Assembly (NCBI RefSeq): GCF_002105155.1
Contig: NW_019029020.1
Span: forward strand, 226,501-290,500
Direction of reading: 5' to 3'
Source of the DNA: Lobosporangium transversale
Lineage: Eukaryota; Mortierellomycota; Mortierellomycetes; Mortierellales; Mortierellaceae
DNA length: 64,000 bases
The position numbers were made by a program, and so were the translations under genes. This document shows, one piece after another, positions 12,844-24,860 of the stretch. Below the pieces are notes generated by a model. The model made no database searches, had not been told where the DNA came from, and was given only the letters and a program-made list of their open reading frames with translations. Within the stretch, counting starts at the first letter, position 1, and each line of letters begins with the position of its first letter.

Positions 12844-15837
12844 TTCGTCGTGATGATATTGAAGACGAAGATTATATGGAAAGCTATATGAACCACTTGA
12901 AAAAGAAGGGAATTACCATAGGACAAGGTGGGCCTGTAATGGAACGAAACGAGGTGAGTCATTAAAAAGACCACTCTATTAATTTGCATTTGGTTACATG
13001 ACTTGGTGGAACTAATGCATGACCATTCTTCGATCTAGGACGTCGACTCGGATGAAGAGGTCTATGCCACAGCCAGGGCAATCGACAATGCAGCAGAAGC
13101 ACAGTATGTCTGGGAAACGACGTTAACGAGAGTGGTGACTGCAGGAGGGAGTCCATGGCAAACAGTTCAATTGATCTCGCTTCACACGCTTTAGATATGA
13201 TCCAGACGATATGTCATATGATCCACAAGCCAAGAAAGAGATTACTCCTTTACCAAGAATGGATCACTCGAAACAGAACTACATCGAAATTGAAAAATGT
13301 TTTTACGAGGAACACGAGGACATTGCTAAGCTCTCTGAAGATCAAGTGAGACAAATTAGATTAGACCTCGGTAAGCGGATGGTTTGAAGGGTGGGGGGCT
13401 AGTCTTTTTTTTTTTTTTTTTTTTTTTAAATAATTATTTGACTTGGTACAAAGGCGTCGACTAAAACTGTTTCGATAATATTTAAAAAGATATGAGAGTA
13501 TCCGGGGCTGATGTAGCCAAACCATGCATATCCTTTGCACACTTCGGGTTTGAGGAAGAACTTATGGAAACTATTCGACGAGCTGGATATTCAGAACCCA
13601 GTGGGATCCAGCGTCAAGCTATTCCTGTTGCTTTATCTGGACGCGACATTATTGGTATTGCAAAGACTGGATCTGGGAAGACTGCGGCATTTTTACTGCC
13701 TATGATTGTGCATATTATGGATCAAGCAGAGCTTGAAAAGGGAGATGGGCCAATTGGAGTCGTACTTGCGCCTACAAGAGAGCTTGCTGATCAAATTTAT
13801 AGCGAAGCAAAGCGATTTGCCAAGGCTTATGGGCTACGCGTTGCGGTGGTCTACGGAGGTGCGAGTAAGCAGGACCAGTTCAAGACTCTACGATCTGGAG
13901 TTGAAATCGTGGTTGCAACGCCAGGCCGACTGATTGACATGATCAAAATCAAGGCGACAAATTTTAGGCGTACATCCTATTTGGTGCTGGATGAGGCTGA
14001 TCGCGTTTTTGATCTTGGATTTGGTACGCTCGAGGGCTTTTCAAAAAGTGTAAGCTGATGACACCCTTCACCTAATTACTAACCAAAACTATGGGGGAAT
14101 TTGGTTTTTATTTCCTCCTTGCAGAGCCTCAGGTCCGGTCCATCTGTGATAACATTCGTCCCGACCGCCAAACCCTACTTTTCAGCGCGACATTTCAAAA
14201 GCGTGTTGAGAAGTTGGCAAGAGAAGTAATGACTGATCCTGTGCGAATATCCATTGGGAATGTGGGCCAGGTACGAAAACACTGTGCTATTTGGAGGCAC
14301 TACAACTTGATATTTCAACCATGTCTCTTTCTGACGTCTTATTTCGCAATTACATAGATCAATTCGGATGTTACTCAAGTAATTCAGATTCTAAAGGATG
14401 ACACTCTCAAATGGAACTGGCTGATGGAACGTCTTCAGAATTTTGAAGCTTGTAAGTCGTCTACGGTCTGAATTGGATTCGGGTGATTATTGCATAGGCT
14501 AATTAAATGATTTCTCTTCAATGGACTAGCGGGAAGCGTCCTCATCTTTGTCTCAAGAAAGAATGGTGTGGTTGAGCTTACAGAGAACCTCAAGAAAGAA
14601 GGCGTCAAGTGTAAGTTCTTTGTAATTTTAGTCTTTGACCTAGCCGAAGGGGATTCACTCATGATGTACTTATTTTGTGCATCATTATAATCTCGGTAAT
14701 CTTTTAGGCGAGTGCTTGCATGGTGATATGCTGCAACATGAACGTGACAAGGCTGTTCATGACTATAAAAACAAGCTTTTCCCAACCCTCATTGCTACTG
14801 ATGTAGCTGCGCGTGGTTTGGATATTAAATCAATTCGCACGGTTATCAACTTTGATGTTGCAAGAGACATTGACTCCCATGTTCATCGAGTTGGTAGAAC
14901 GGGGCGAGCAGGAGAAAAGGGAACAGCATATACACTCATTACAGAAAAAGATGACCGCTTTGCTGGAGATTTGGTCCGTAACCTGGAGGAGTTTGGCCAG
15001 ACTGTTTCTCCTGATCTGATGAAGATTGCGATGCAGAACTCAAGATTCAGGAAATCTAGGCAGTTTATGGGAGGCCAGAGGGGTGAAAGAGGAAGTCGTG
15101 GGAGCCATGGTGGCAGAGGCCGTGGAGGCCATGGTGGGCGTGGGGGACGCGGAGGCGGACAAGGTGGACGATTCCATTCGTCCGACCAAAGCCAAGAGTA
15201 CTCATACTCGTCATCTTCGAATACCACTCCACTCGGAGTCGATCGGCGTCACCAAAGCCACTCGTCAAGTGGAGCGCGACGTGAGTTTGCCTCTGGTGGC
15301 TCAGGCTATCGTATCTCTGGATTTCACAAGGCATCACGACCAGAGACAGGTGCCCAGGAGCCCGAACACACTACCGCAACTTTAAGTCCAGCGGTTAAAA
15401 GCGATCCATCTAGATTGTCGCCCAATATTTCGTCATACAACGTTAGGCCATCTCAGTCCCCTCCTGCACCACAGCGCTCAACGCAGCAAGGGCGGCAACT
15501 GCCTCAACAACCTCCACCTCCCCCACAACAAATACCTGGCTATGGACACCCGCCGCCACATCATCGACCACCGTACGGGCAGCATTCTACTCAAAATCAG
15601 CACCCTCCTCCTCCTCGACCTCCAGGATTTCCATATCAAGGTCATCCTCCACCCCCGCCTCCTCCAGGATATCCTTTCCATCCCCCGCCCCAGAATAATT
15701 TTAACAATCATCATAATCAACAACAACCACCTTTCCCTCCACCATCACATCTTTACCGCCCATCTCCACCACAATCTCATCCCCCACAGAACACTACACG
15801 ACCTCCTCCAAATTATGACCGCAACAGACGGTATTAG
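12082..15837 (+). CDS. DEAD-box ATP-dependent RNA helicase, DDX42-like
   Basis: Ten exons: 12082-12463, 12565-12686, 12843-12953, 13039-13103, 13195-13370, 13490-14023, 14125-14270, 14358-14451, 14530-14610, 14708-15837; 946 residues. Helicase motifs in order: Q-motif region [11 protein letters not shown] and [10 protein letters not shown] (about 300-335), AKTGSGKT (I), APTRELA (Ia), ATPGRLID (Ib), VLDEADR (II), LLFSATF (III), RGLDI (V), [10 protein letters not shown] (VI). The phrases [25 protein letters not shown]-like and NFEIE-like N-terminal blocks, and KWNWL match the DDX42/SF3b125 branch, linked to U2 snRNP/spliceosome assembly. The N-terminal third is acidic and low complexity. The C-tail is an RGG/RG-rich stretch, then Ser-rich, then a Pro/His/Gln-rich end, typical of RNA-binding disordered tails. 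ATG 12082 is preferred over an in-frame ATG 11 codons upstream because of ACCATCATGA context. The acceptor of exon 3 is the end of a 31-A run. Confidence 0.92.
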
Positions 15838-15845
15838 GCTATGTA

Positions 15846-15893
<48 letters not shown>

Positions 15894-16634
15894 ATGAAAA
15901 TATACGCTCATGGACTGTTTGATTTACTCTGTCCACTACTGTGGATTGCGCTTGAGCAATGCAGCTAAATTGATGATATGAAAGATTAGTAATAAAAGAA
16001 GTTTGGAACTAAGAGCATGAGAGAAGAGAAGCAAAGAAACAGATGACAAAGCAAGATGAAGATGAAAGAATCATCTATTAGAATGTTTGCTTATTTGTTT
16101 TGGACAATAGAAGGACGGTTAAGCACCACAAGTGTTTATTGACAGAAAGACTCGGAGCAGACAAAGAACTGTTTACATTTGATAAAAAAGAAAGATCGAA
16201 ATGCAGGGGCACACGCAAATCGCATGGCGCGCGATAACGCCATTAGTGACTTGCAATCTTGTTTTGGAAAAATATGAACCCGCTCATTGGCAGTGAAGCG
16301 GGGCGCGGTATCTGAAGGTTACGGAGATGCATGTCCCTTCTATGAATTTTCACTGCGCGTTGTCACACAGACAAACAATACAATTCCCAATAGACTTGCC
16401 AAATCCATTTATGACATTCTCTCCACATTTCCTACACACGAACAAATATACTATACTCACTCATATACGTCTTCATCCAGACCCTCTATCCTCTCCCTTC
16501 CTCTACTTTTTTTTTTTTTTTTCTCCTTTTTTTTTCTTTACAACCTTCTTTCTCTCAATAGGACCCTCAAGCTCTTTTTTCTTTTTTTACTCTCCCTCTC
16601 TTTCTTTGGATTCATTTGCCATTTCGAGCACATC
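15838..16634 (+). other. Spacer with poly-A tract and pyrimidine-rich leader
   Basis: Holds the DDX42 3' end with a T14 run next to an A31-class run (about 15845-15889), then unassigned sequence. From about 16490 to 16625 it is a C/T-rich stretch just before the HAL2 start, probably its core promoter and 5' leader. Two long plus-strand frames here are only products of the pyrimidine bias. Confidence 0.5.
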
Positions 16635-17055
16635 ATGTCTGGTAAGAAGTTGTCCTTCTCGGAATGGGAATGTAATCTTTAGGACATGCATTTGGTTTGA
16701 ATGCATACGGCTGACACAAGGAACTCAGTAGAAAGTTGGCAATATACCTTTTTATTTATATTTTCGGGATCCACCTTCTTTATACTGCATGATCAATCGA
16801 TCAACAAAACATTGATCTGCTTCTAAAAATCCTTCAATGTTGTGGGATCCCCCACTTCTTGATCTGATCTTCCATTTCCGGTCCTTAGCACTCAAATTCG
16901 CCGCAGAGAGAGCTGTCGCTATTCACGCTGTCTTGACCGCAAGTAAGGTTTGTCAACGTGTCTTCACAAAGCTTGTCAATGGCGAAACCATCACCAAGAA
17001 GGATAAGTCTCCTGTTACTAGTAAGTTGTTCTTTCTATTTCTTTTTACCAGCAAG

Positions 17056-17088
<33 letters not shown>

Positions 17089-17542
17089 CTTTTTCTACCG
17101 TTTACTGATCTAACTGATATTTTTATATTCATCCTACAATATGTAGTCGCGGATTTTAGTGCACAGGCAGTCATCAACACTTTCCTGCACAACTCCTTCC
17201 CAGCAGATCCAATCGTTGGTGAGGAGGATTCGAAAGATCTTAGGGGTGAAGAGGGTCGTCCAATGCGGGAAAAAGTCTTGGAACTTGCCAATTCTGGTCT
17301 TGATTCACCATTGACGGAAGAAACGGTATGTTGGACCGATCATCTTTATTTATTTTTATTTCTATTTGCTTCCGCGATCTGCATCATCCTTCCCATTCAG
17401 ATCAATTCACAAAACTGGACCGACACATATGTCTGCTGGGCCTGATTTTTTGATGAACGTGATTGAGGCAAAGGCGAAGGATCCTACATACGAATAGACA
17501 GAACTTGTAGAGAACAGGACCTACCCTGTTGGTTGCAGGTTG

Positions 17543-17577
<35 letters not shown>

Positions 17578-18726
17578 AGAGAGAAGGGGGAAACAAAGGA
17601 AGACTGCGACTGTTTAGTAATAATCTATTCCGACAATCAAGGTTAAAGTCATATCTAATTTCACCATTTGATTTGAGAATGATGAACTTTATGACAAAAA
17701 AAAAAAAAAAAGAAAGAAACACATTGATGAGGGTGAAGAAAAACATTGGTCAGGTTGTGCATACTTTAACGAAATACTTAGTAGATCGCTTGCAGTATGA
17801 ACCATTATCCTGATCCACATGAATGTTTTTTTTTTTTTCTTTGTTTGTTCCTCGCGAAATTTCTTTGATTATAGCTCATCGAGGCGATAGATCGTGGCAT
17901 GTATGCAGGTGGCGCTCATGGACGTATGTGGGCTTTGGATCCGATCGATGGCACAAAAGGATTTCTAAGAGGTGAACAATTCGCAGTATGCTTGGCGCTG
18001 ATTGTTGATGGTCAAGTCGAACTTGGAGTGATGGGTTGCCCCAACCTTCCTGTCGATGTCAAAGATCAGAACGGTGAGAAGGGATGTCTCTTTATTACTG
18101 TGAAAGGGCAGGGTGCCTTCCAGGTATGTAGCCTTTGCTTCTATATTCTCACCCATTATTTTTTTGTTTGTTTGTTTTATCTGGTGTAGGACCTTCGTCC
18201 AAAGAACAATACGTTTTCTAATTTTTTTTTTTTTTTTTTTCGATTTTACAACTTTGTATCACTATTATGGGTTTTCTAGCGCAACTTTTCATCATTAACA
18301 GAGACCCCAATCTCCATGAGTGCGATTCAAAGCCTGAATGATGCCAGCTTCTGTGAAAGTGTTGAGAGTGGACATTCGAACCAGAGTGACTCTGCTCGGA
18401 TTGCACATCTCCTCGGTATTACGAAACCTCCTGTACGCATGGACAGCCAGTGCAAGTACTCTACCTTAGCTCGTGGCGATGCTGAGGTCTACTTGAGGCT
18501 TCCTGTGAATGCAACATACGAAGAAAAGATTTGGGATCATGCTACAGGAAGTTTATTGGTTTCCGAGGCAGGTGGCATCGTATCAGACATTCATGGCAAG
18601 CCTTTGGATTTCTCAAAAGGCAGGACCTTGGCGACTAATTCGGGCGTAGTTGCTGCACATGCAAAGATCCATAACAAAGTCATTGAAGCCGTTCAAAAGG
18701 TGCTCTTTCCAGATGGAAAATTGTAA
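16635..18726 (+). CDS. HAL2: 3'(2'),5'-bisphosphate nucleotidase
   Basis: Five exons: 16635-16641 (only 7 coding bases), 16889-17020, 17147-17325, 17875-18123, 18280-18726; 337 residues. The enzyme removes the 3' phosphate from PAP/PAPS, the by-product of sulfate assimilation, in the cytosol. It is a Li+/Na+-sensitive member of the inositol-phosphatase superfamily. Metal-site motifs are visible: GEEDS (about 78), DPIDGTKGF (about 129) and WDHATGSLLVSEAGG (about 274). SPVTxADFSAQ near residue 50 and MDSQCKYSTLARGDAEVYLR also match the family. Length is close to yeast Met22 (357). The third intron (549 bases) is the longest in the gene and contains an A32-class tract near 17546 and an A15 tract near 17697. 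A very short first exon with MSG|..ALKFAAERAVA was chosen because the conserved N-terminus lacks an ATG in exon 2. Confidence 0.92.
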
Positions 18727-19279
18727 TGCTCTTTCATGATGATAGGAAGCTGTTTTGATGATTAGGATGCAGGACGTTTAAAAACGAATGCGGCGCTGAA
18801 TCCAGAGGACTGAGTGTGTTTAAGATTACTTTTTGCTTTTATACTACTTTTCACCACGATAATTGCTTTTGACTCCAATATAGAGTTGTTTTTTTTCTTA
18901 TTTGTTCTATTGTTTGCATTAAAAAAAATATTAAAAAAAAAAAAATTGCCCTTAATTTAGGGCGGCATCAAAGGAAGCAAAAAAATAAAATTCAGAACGC
19001 GAGATCACGCGGGTGGAATGAAGGGTACACAAAGTCCCTTTTTTCTTCCTTTTGCAATGGCTTTTTTACTCACGCTTCCAAGCTGACATTTGAGAGCTGA
19101 GAATGGTGAACCACTTCCCTAACTTGTGTAAGGATGGAGTTACTCATTCTCATTTAGATACATCACATCAACCACATCAATTGTTGAGTTGGGGGAAACC
19201 ATCTTTTTACTTTATAATGACTAAAATATAAAGACTAGGAGGAAGGATATGAATATAAAACTTGAAGCTTCATAAACTT

Positions 19280-19314
<35 letters not shown>

Positions 19315-19333
19315 GTTATAATGGTTTGGTTCT
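18727..19333. other. Convergent 3' spacer
   Basis: Between HAL2 (+) and the DAP1-like gene (-), with A-rich runs at 18930-18944 and an A31-class run at 19283-19313. No coding signal was seen. Confidence 0.5.
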
Positions 19334-19901
19334 TTATTGTTGAACAGCAGCGCCAGACTTGGTGTGATTGTGAAGAACTGGCTGATGGACTTGGATGTTT
19401 TGGGTCTGCTTAAAGTTATTGTTCGGCTGGTGTTTAGGTTGGTTTTCCTGCATCCGGGCAAGACGCTCACCAGCCGCAAGACGAGTTTGCTTCTCGTATT
19501 CGAACCGCTCTAACTTCTCAAGCTCGCGCTCGTCCTCATTTGGGTGTTTCTTATCGGCATCCTTATCATTAGGTTTCCTCTCGTGTTCCCTAATAACCAA
19601 CAAGAAACAAGAGGATAAGCAAATTAAAAATAAAAAAAAATAAAAAAAAAAATTTGGCAACAAAGACCTACTTCTTAACGACAGGAACAGTGTGGTCGTG
19701 TGCAGGGACTCGCATGCCTCCAACCTTGGCTGTTAAAAAAAAAATAATCATAATTGAATACCTTTACTCGTGAGCAAGGATGATTGTGTAAATATGCTTC
19801 AAACGACTGGAGAACAATATCAGGAAATTTTGTTAGGACTTTCTTGGTAATATCTTACTAGCAGCCTGGCGCCCAGCCTTGCTCTCGATTTCAACGTTCA
19901 T
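19334..19901 (-). CDS. Small DAP1-like (death-associated protein family) protein
   Basis: Three exons on the minus strand, 19901-19859, 19729-19672 and 19589-19334; 118 residues. The N-terminus reads ESKAGRQAATKVGGMRVP, resembling the KAGH..AVKAGGMRI motif that defines the DAP1/DAPL1 family. In animals that family is a small disordered TOR substrate that dampens autophagy. The middle is a charged helix-like stretch (NEDERELEKLERFEYEKQ) and the C-terminus is Gln/His/Asn-rich with NIQVHQP, recalling the IQQP end of DAP1. No membrane segment or signal peptide. The sequence directly shows the GGMR motif; the family link is pattern recognition and the function is inferred. The ATG follows a TATAG acceptor-like site by 13 bases, so a 5'-UTR intron is likely. 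An alternative is a lineage-specific disordered protein. Confidence 0.6.
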
Positions 19902-20000
19902 AACGGTGTATTGTCTATATCAAATGTAGCTGGTTAAGTAAGTGAAAAAATCGATGAAGATAAAGGAAAAATGAAAAATGACTTTCAGGAGAGAAAAGAA

Positions 20001-20034
<34 letters not shown>

Positions 20035-21327
20035 ACTCTTTTAAGGGAAATGGGTGTTTCAAGTCATGAAAACCCAGTAATGTGAACTGAGGGCCTGATA
20101 CAGCACAAAGATGTACATGTTGTATGATAAAATGCCTTGAAGTCACACGCACAACGCGACCTTTATGCTTGGACACTTGATGGATTTTGGAGTGGTCAAG
20201 GCGCAGGGGAAAACCTTATTATGTCACGTGAATTGCAGTCAGTTTCAGTGTGACATTTCTTCTAGATTTCTAGATTAAATATATTCATGTCATTAGTGCC
20301 TCCACGGTGCAGCTATTCACTAATGCTGGATTGTGTAACGGTAATATTAATGTAGTTTACAGAACATGAGGTTCAGTCATGTCTCCTGTAGAATGAAAAT
20401 GCGTCATGGTTGTGAGAATACTGTGTTTCCCTTGTTTCAAGAAGAACTCCCCCTGCACAATGGAGAGATAAAATATATATATATTTGATGATGAGAATGA
20501 ACAGATCTATGCTACCCGTTCAAACAATCTTTTGTGTCGGAAGCAAAACCATTATCTAGACATGGACCAGTGCCCTGTTCAATGAATTTTGATGTCTGGT
20601 CATCTCGAGCATGTGAGAAACAACGGACGATATACTCCTTCCTCCCTTGTAATAAACTACAATATAAACTAATATAAGTACATGTACTTTGTCAGGTAGA
20701 CGCAAAAAAATGACGACTGTGTCTCTTCCTCACAAGTCAATTGCTTTATATTTCATTTATTTGTACACACAACGTAACGAACGATACAATAAATATGTTA
20801 TACAGATTATAAAATAATAAAGGGGCTCTCAGCTGCGAAGAAGAACGAAAAGTGAGTGTAAAATCTAAAGAACAATTTCTATCTTTTGGAAACAGGGTGC
20901 AAGATCCGTCTGTAATAGACTACAAGGAATAACATTCACCAAAGGGATGAAAAATAGGTTAGCGCTAATCGTCAATAGCGCAATTGATAAGGGTATGCAT
21001 CTCAGTTTGGTCTGGAACCCCGCTTCTTTGGCCTTTCCCTTTCGTTAAAAAAAGTCTGTTATTATTATTAGCCTAACTTTGCTGATTTGTTTTATTTCAT
21101 ATTTTACTTTGCTAACGTTGTTTGCATTTCCTATTTCATCATTCATTCATCATACTCCTTCTCTCCTTCTTCTCTCCTTCATCACCTCAGGCCAACACTT
21201 TTCATTCCTTTCATCATCATACTCCACCACATTCACACCATCCTCAATAAGAACAAAAAAAAAAAAGCAGTAGGAGATTAGTAAAAAAAAAAAAAAACTC
21301 CCCTCTACTTTTATTGTTTCCTAAAGG
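19902..21327. other. Intergenic 1.4 kb, divergent promoters
   Basis: Between the DAP1-like gene (-) and the O-fucosyltransferase-family gene (+). It contains an A29-class run at 20003-20031 (likely in a 5'-UTR intron of the minus-strand gene), an AT microsatellite near 20474-20484, and a C/T-rich leader at about 21120-21240 before the next gene. No coding signal was seen. Confidence 0.5.
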
Positions 21328-22899
21328 ATGGCCTCTCCAAAACTCAGGCCAGCGTTGTTGCCACGTTATTCCTCTGGCACAGGGACAAACACAGCAGCAG
21401 CAGCAAGGCGGTACACTCAACGGCAGTTGATCATCTTGATATCGTTCGTACTCTTAATCACTTCAGGAACCATGCTCATCTTCCATGTCGTCACTGGCCC
21501 AATGTCTTCGTCCAAAAAGGCTGTCGGCTGCAGTACGGATGCAGAATTCTCCATTATTCGCTGGAGGCAGCCCATCAGGAGTACCGAGCACACCAATGAC
21601 TTAAGCAGTGGTGTCAAGCTAGAGATGGAAGGCAACGTGTACAGTAACGGTAGAGACGCTGGCCGTCTCTCGAATAATGAAATGAATAATCAATCCTCCA
21701 ATGACAACACACATGAACCCCCATCAAATCAAGGAACTAACCCAGACTCTAACAACGGCAGCTTGGAGAAACTTGCGCCTGAAGAAGGAGAGGATGATAT
21801 AGAAGTTCCAGAAGAGGAAGAGGAAGTGGAGCCTCTGGTTCCTTTCCATGAGACGTTGGATCAAGACGACGGCGTTAAATACGTCACTTATCTCCCTTAT
21901 GCTGGCATCACCAACCAATTTTATGGCATGCTCCGTGGTATGGAGGTCGCTAAGGCCTTGGGTAGAACGTTGATTATTCCGCCAATTACAGCATCCTCTC
22001 ATGACAAGTCAAAGCAGAATCAGCCGTGGTCCAAGTTCCTTGATCTTGAGCGGTTTCAGGAGCTTACAGGGGCTAAAGTGATTGAGTTTCATAAACTCCG
22101 CGATGCAGAACAGACAAAGTATAATGAGATGGAATGCAAAATCACCTGTGGTTTTGGTTCGAAGCGCACAATTGATTTCACGGCTAAAGGCTTTTTAAAG
22201 CAGTGGAGCCTTAATGTCACTTTGACTCCACTCTCAATTGACGCCAACAAACTAGACACGATCACTCGGATTCTGGGAGCTTATCGCGATGACAAGTTTA
22301 TTTGTATTTCCAACACCTACAAAATCAGTGTTGCTGACAAATCAGAGTGGGATCGCTTTGGTCAGCACTTGCACTTCACTAAGGAGCTAGAGGACTTTGT
22401 ACAAAATTTCTTGGACACACATTTGGTCAAGCCTGAGCCTGTGTATGATCCAAAATCAAGGCAGGAGATTGTACCGACCCAAAAGTATATTGCAATCCAT
22501 ATACGTCGCGGAGATTTCGCTCAGTACTGCCGCGACAATTTTGCAGGGCCCAAGATGGTTCATTGCTTCCCAACAACCGAGGAGATTGCTCAGCGTGTAG
22601 ACAAGATTCAGTCCAAATATAGCTCTACTGGATCATTGACGAACGTCATGCCTGTCTTCGTAGCAACGAATGAACGCCGACCCGAGGAATTGAAGAAGTT
22701 TGCAGATCTGGGTTGGACATACTTGGATCATGATCAGATGGGTACAGCTGAGAAATTGGGTGTCTTTGGTCCTATGATGGTTGATCAGGTCTTTATGGCG
22801 CATGCACAAGCATTGATTGGTATTCAAATGAGTACGTTTTCAAGAGTAGGAGCCTTACGACAGCGCGACTGGCACAATCGACAGGTCGAATATATGTAA
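21328..22899 (+). CDS. GDP-fucose O-fucosyltransferase-family type II membrane protein
   Basis: Single exon, 523 residues. A short basic cytoplasmic tail is followed by one membrane span (about residues 34-56, LIILISFVLLITSGTMLIF), then an acidic, Asn/Ser-rich stem (about 90-175) and a C-terminal catalytic domain (about 187-520). The fold signature is YLPYAGITNQFYGMLRGMEVAKALGRTLIIPP at its start (N..R..A glycan-donor-type motif) and IAIHIRRGDFAQYC (about 388-402), the HxRRGD donor-nucleotide motif of the O-FucT/alpha-1,6-FucT superfamily. FVATNERRPEELKKF and the closing STFSRVGALRQ block also fit PF10250-type proteins. It is expected in the Golgi. The acceptor is unknown; many fungal members are uncharacterised. 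No intron interrupts the frame, unlike most neighbours. Confidence 0.8.
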   Translation: MASPKLRPALLPRYSSGTGTNTAAAARRYTQRQLIILISFVLLITSGTMLIFHVVTGPMSSSKKAVGCSTDAEFSIIRWRQPIRSTEHTNDLSSGVKLEMEGNVYSNGRDAGRLSNNEMNNQSSNDNTHEPPSNQGTNPDSNNGSLEKLAPEEGEDDIEVPEEEEEVEPLVPFHETLDQDDGVKYVTYLPYAGITNQFYGMLRGMEVAKALGRTLIIPPITASSHDKSKQNQPWSKFLDLERFQELTGAKVIEFHKLRDAEQTKYNEMECKITCGFGSKRTIDFTAKGFLKQWSLNVTLTPLSIDANKLDTITRILGAYRDDKFICISNTYKISVADKSEWDRFGQHLHFTKELEDFVQNFLDTHLVKPEPVYDPKSRQEIVPTQKYIAIHIRRGDFAQYCRDNFAGPKMVHCFPTTEEIAQRVDKIQSKYSSTGSLTNVMPVFVATNERRPEELKKFADLGWTYLDHDQMGTAEKLGVFGPMMVDQVFMAHAQALIGIQMSTFSRVGALRQRDWHNRQVEYM

Positions 22900-23265
22900 C
22901 TAGAAAAAAAAAAAAAAAAAGCCTCATTTATTTTACCCTCCGCCTTTTATTCTATTTTATCTACTTTCATACTTAAAAAAGCAACCATGTCAACTTTTGC
23001 TCTTAAAGGATAATGTAATAAATGTATACCATTTAAACAGAAGCAAATACTAGAAACATAGCATTAAAATTAAAGAAAACTAAATGCAGTTTGGGTACAA
23101 TTACATCGACTTTTACATGGCGCCCTGCTGCGGGCACTGGAGTTATTGGACATGGAGGCCCTTAACTATCTTCCAGGAATGAGTTAGAAATACAAAAAGA
23201 TATAAATGTATAGCTTTCTTCTCTCTTTTTCTTTCTCTTTCTCTTTCTCTTTCTCTTTCTCTCTC

Positions 23266-23297
<32 letters not shown>

Positions 23298-23330
23298 GTT
23301 AACCGAACTCACTTTATCCCACAATAAGCG
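22900..23330 (+). other. Spacer with TTTCTC microsatellite
   Basis: Contains the 3' A17 run of the upstream gene (about 22904-22920). A C/T-rich leader before the Lyc1-like start includes a TTTCTC hexamer repeat at about 23229-23262 followed by T27 (about 23271-23297). No gene was seen. Confidence 0.6.
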
Positions 23331-24860
23331 ATGTCTAACCAGACCAATACTACCAATGTCCCAGCGGCTCCCACGAATGCAAAGGCACCAAAGTGCCCTT
23401 TGCCTTATCGCCACGAAGACTTGATCCTCATCCATGCTACCGTTCCAGAGGTCATTCAACGGACCTGGACTAATAATATGGAGGAATGGGCTAAAGGTGT
23501 CCCAATGTCACAGTATCATGCTCGTGAACGACATCTCGCCAGCACTGCGTTCTCAAGCGATAATCGGCTGAAGACCTGGGTCCTAGTTCCCAAACCGGAT
23601 ACGGAGGTGACGACCGAGTATAAAGAATGGGCTGCGACTGAAGACCCTGAAAAGGGTGTTCGAGGTGGATTTGATCCTCAGGATGTGTCAGAAGCTAATT
23701 TGGATCGCATCATGGCTGCAGTTGAGACATATGAACGCCCAGGCATTATGGCAACTGTTGGTGAGACTGAAGATGGAGTGCTGAGGGATGTTAATTCTGT
23801 GAGTGTAGCTTCTGTGTATGGACCATCAAAGTTCCGCAATCATGGATATGGCAAGCTCATGATGAAGTAAGTTATCGAGTTGTCAGCGTATAGAGAGAGC
23901 AACAGAAACTGTATAGTATTAGGTGCAAAAGTAGAAGTGGAAAGATGAAAAGGCTTGTGAAATAGGAAAAGGCGATCAATGCTTTTCAAATATGGCAATC
24001 ATCCCGGTTTCTATCTGTTTAAGCTTGCAGACTGAACGCCCACTGGTTTTTTTTTTTTTTTTTTTTTTTATGTACCACATAGGCTCCTCTGGAAGAAAAT
24101 TGAGAATATGGGCGCAGGTTTCTCGTTCCTGTACTCGGATCTTGGCAAGCAGTTCTATACCAACTTTGGTTGGACAGCTCGCCTCTCCTCAGAGATTGTT
24201 ATCCCGCCTTCATTAACACTTCCAGAGTCTGCCCCCGCCTCTCAGTCTCAGGTAGCGCTTGAGCCTATTGTAACTGAGGAAGAGCTCCTTCCATTCACCG
24301 AAAATGACACCCGTCTGCTGCGCCAGACTCTCAAGGAAAAAGTCCAACAGAAGCAGAAAGAGATTGAACAAAATACCTCCAATGGCAATACAACGTTTGT
24401 GGCCATCCTCCCGGAAATTCGCTGTATCGAGTGGCTTCATGCACGTGCATGGTTTTATGCGAAGGAGATCAGGAAGTTTGAAGAGAAGAATCCTAAAATT
24501 TCAATCAACAAAGAATTGACATATGGTATCCATGTCTCTGGTAAAAACGATCAGTTCGTGTTATGGCATCATGATTTCACAGACGATAATTTGTTTATCC
24601 TACGCTGGCGCATTGATGGTGCGTCCAGCAAAGAAGAGTCAGATGCGATTGCTCTAGCATTTGTTGCAGCGGCTCAGAAGGAGGCCAAAAAGTGGAACAT
24701 TTCCAAGATTGTTTACTGGAACGGAGATGTTGCTCTAGCAGAACTGCTGGGTCTAGAAGTCCAGCATCGTAATCACTCGATCTGTAGCTTAGGTTTGGTT
24801 AATTCTGATCAGGACGAATCGAGCATTGAATGGATTTTGAACGAGAAGTATTCCTGGTAA
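23331..24860 (+). CDS. Lyc1-like GNAT N-acetyltransferase
   Basis: Two exons, 23331-23866 and 24083-24860 (intron GTAAGT...CATAG), 437 residues. The first half carries a GNAT fold: CPLPYRHEDL start, substrate strand with SVASVYGPSKFRNHGYGKLMMKLLW (about 157-182), where the RNHGYGKL stretch is the acetyl-CoA pyrophosphate-binding loop Q/RxxGxG/A. FLYSDLGKQFYTNFGW is the matching C-terminal GNAT helix-strand. The second half (PEIRCIEWLHARAWFYAKEIRK, WHHDFTDDNLFILRW) matches the C-terminal domain of fungal Lyc1 lysine acetyltransferases, which acetylate free lysine at N6 in lysine catabolism. Substrate here is inferred. It is convergent with the Rab GTPase gene. The start is the only ATG upstream of the conserved block. 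Confidence 0.82.

Noticed and set aside
15026-15862. Several long frames over the DDX42 tail on both strands
   Set aside because: Shadows of GC-rich RGG and Pro/His/Gln repeats of the real gene.
16287-16731. Two overlapping frames of 131-134 codons before HAL2
   Set aside because: Phe/Ser/Leu-rich because of the C/T-rich leader; both overlap and neither resembles a protein family.
23206-23424. 72-codon frame with Ser/Phe repeat
   Set aside because: Produced by the TTTCTC microsatellite and T27 run.
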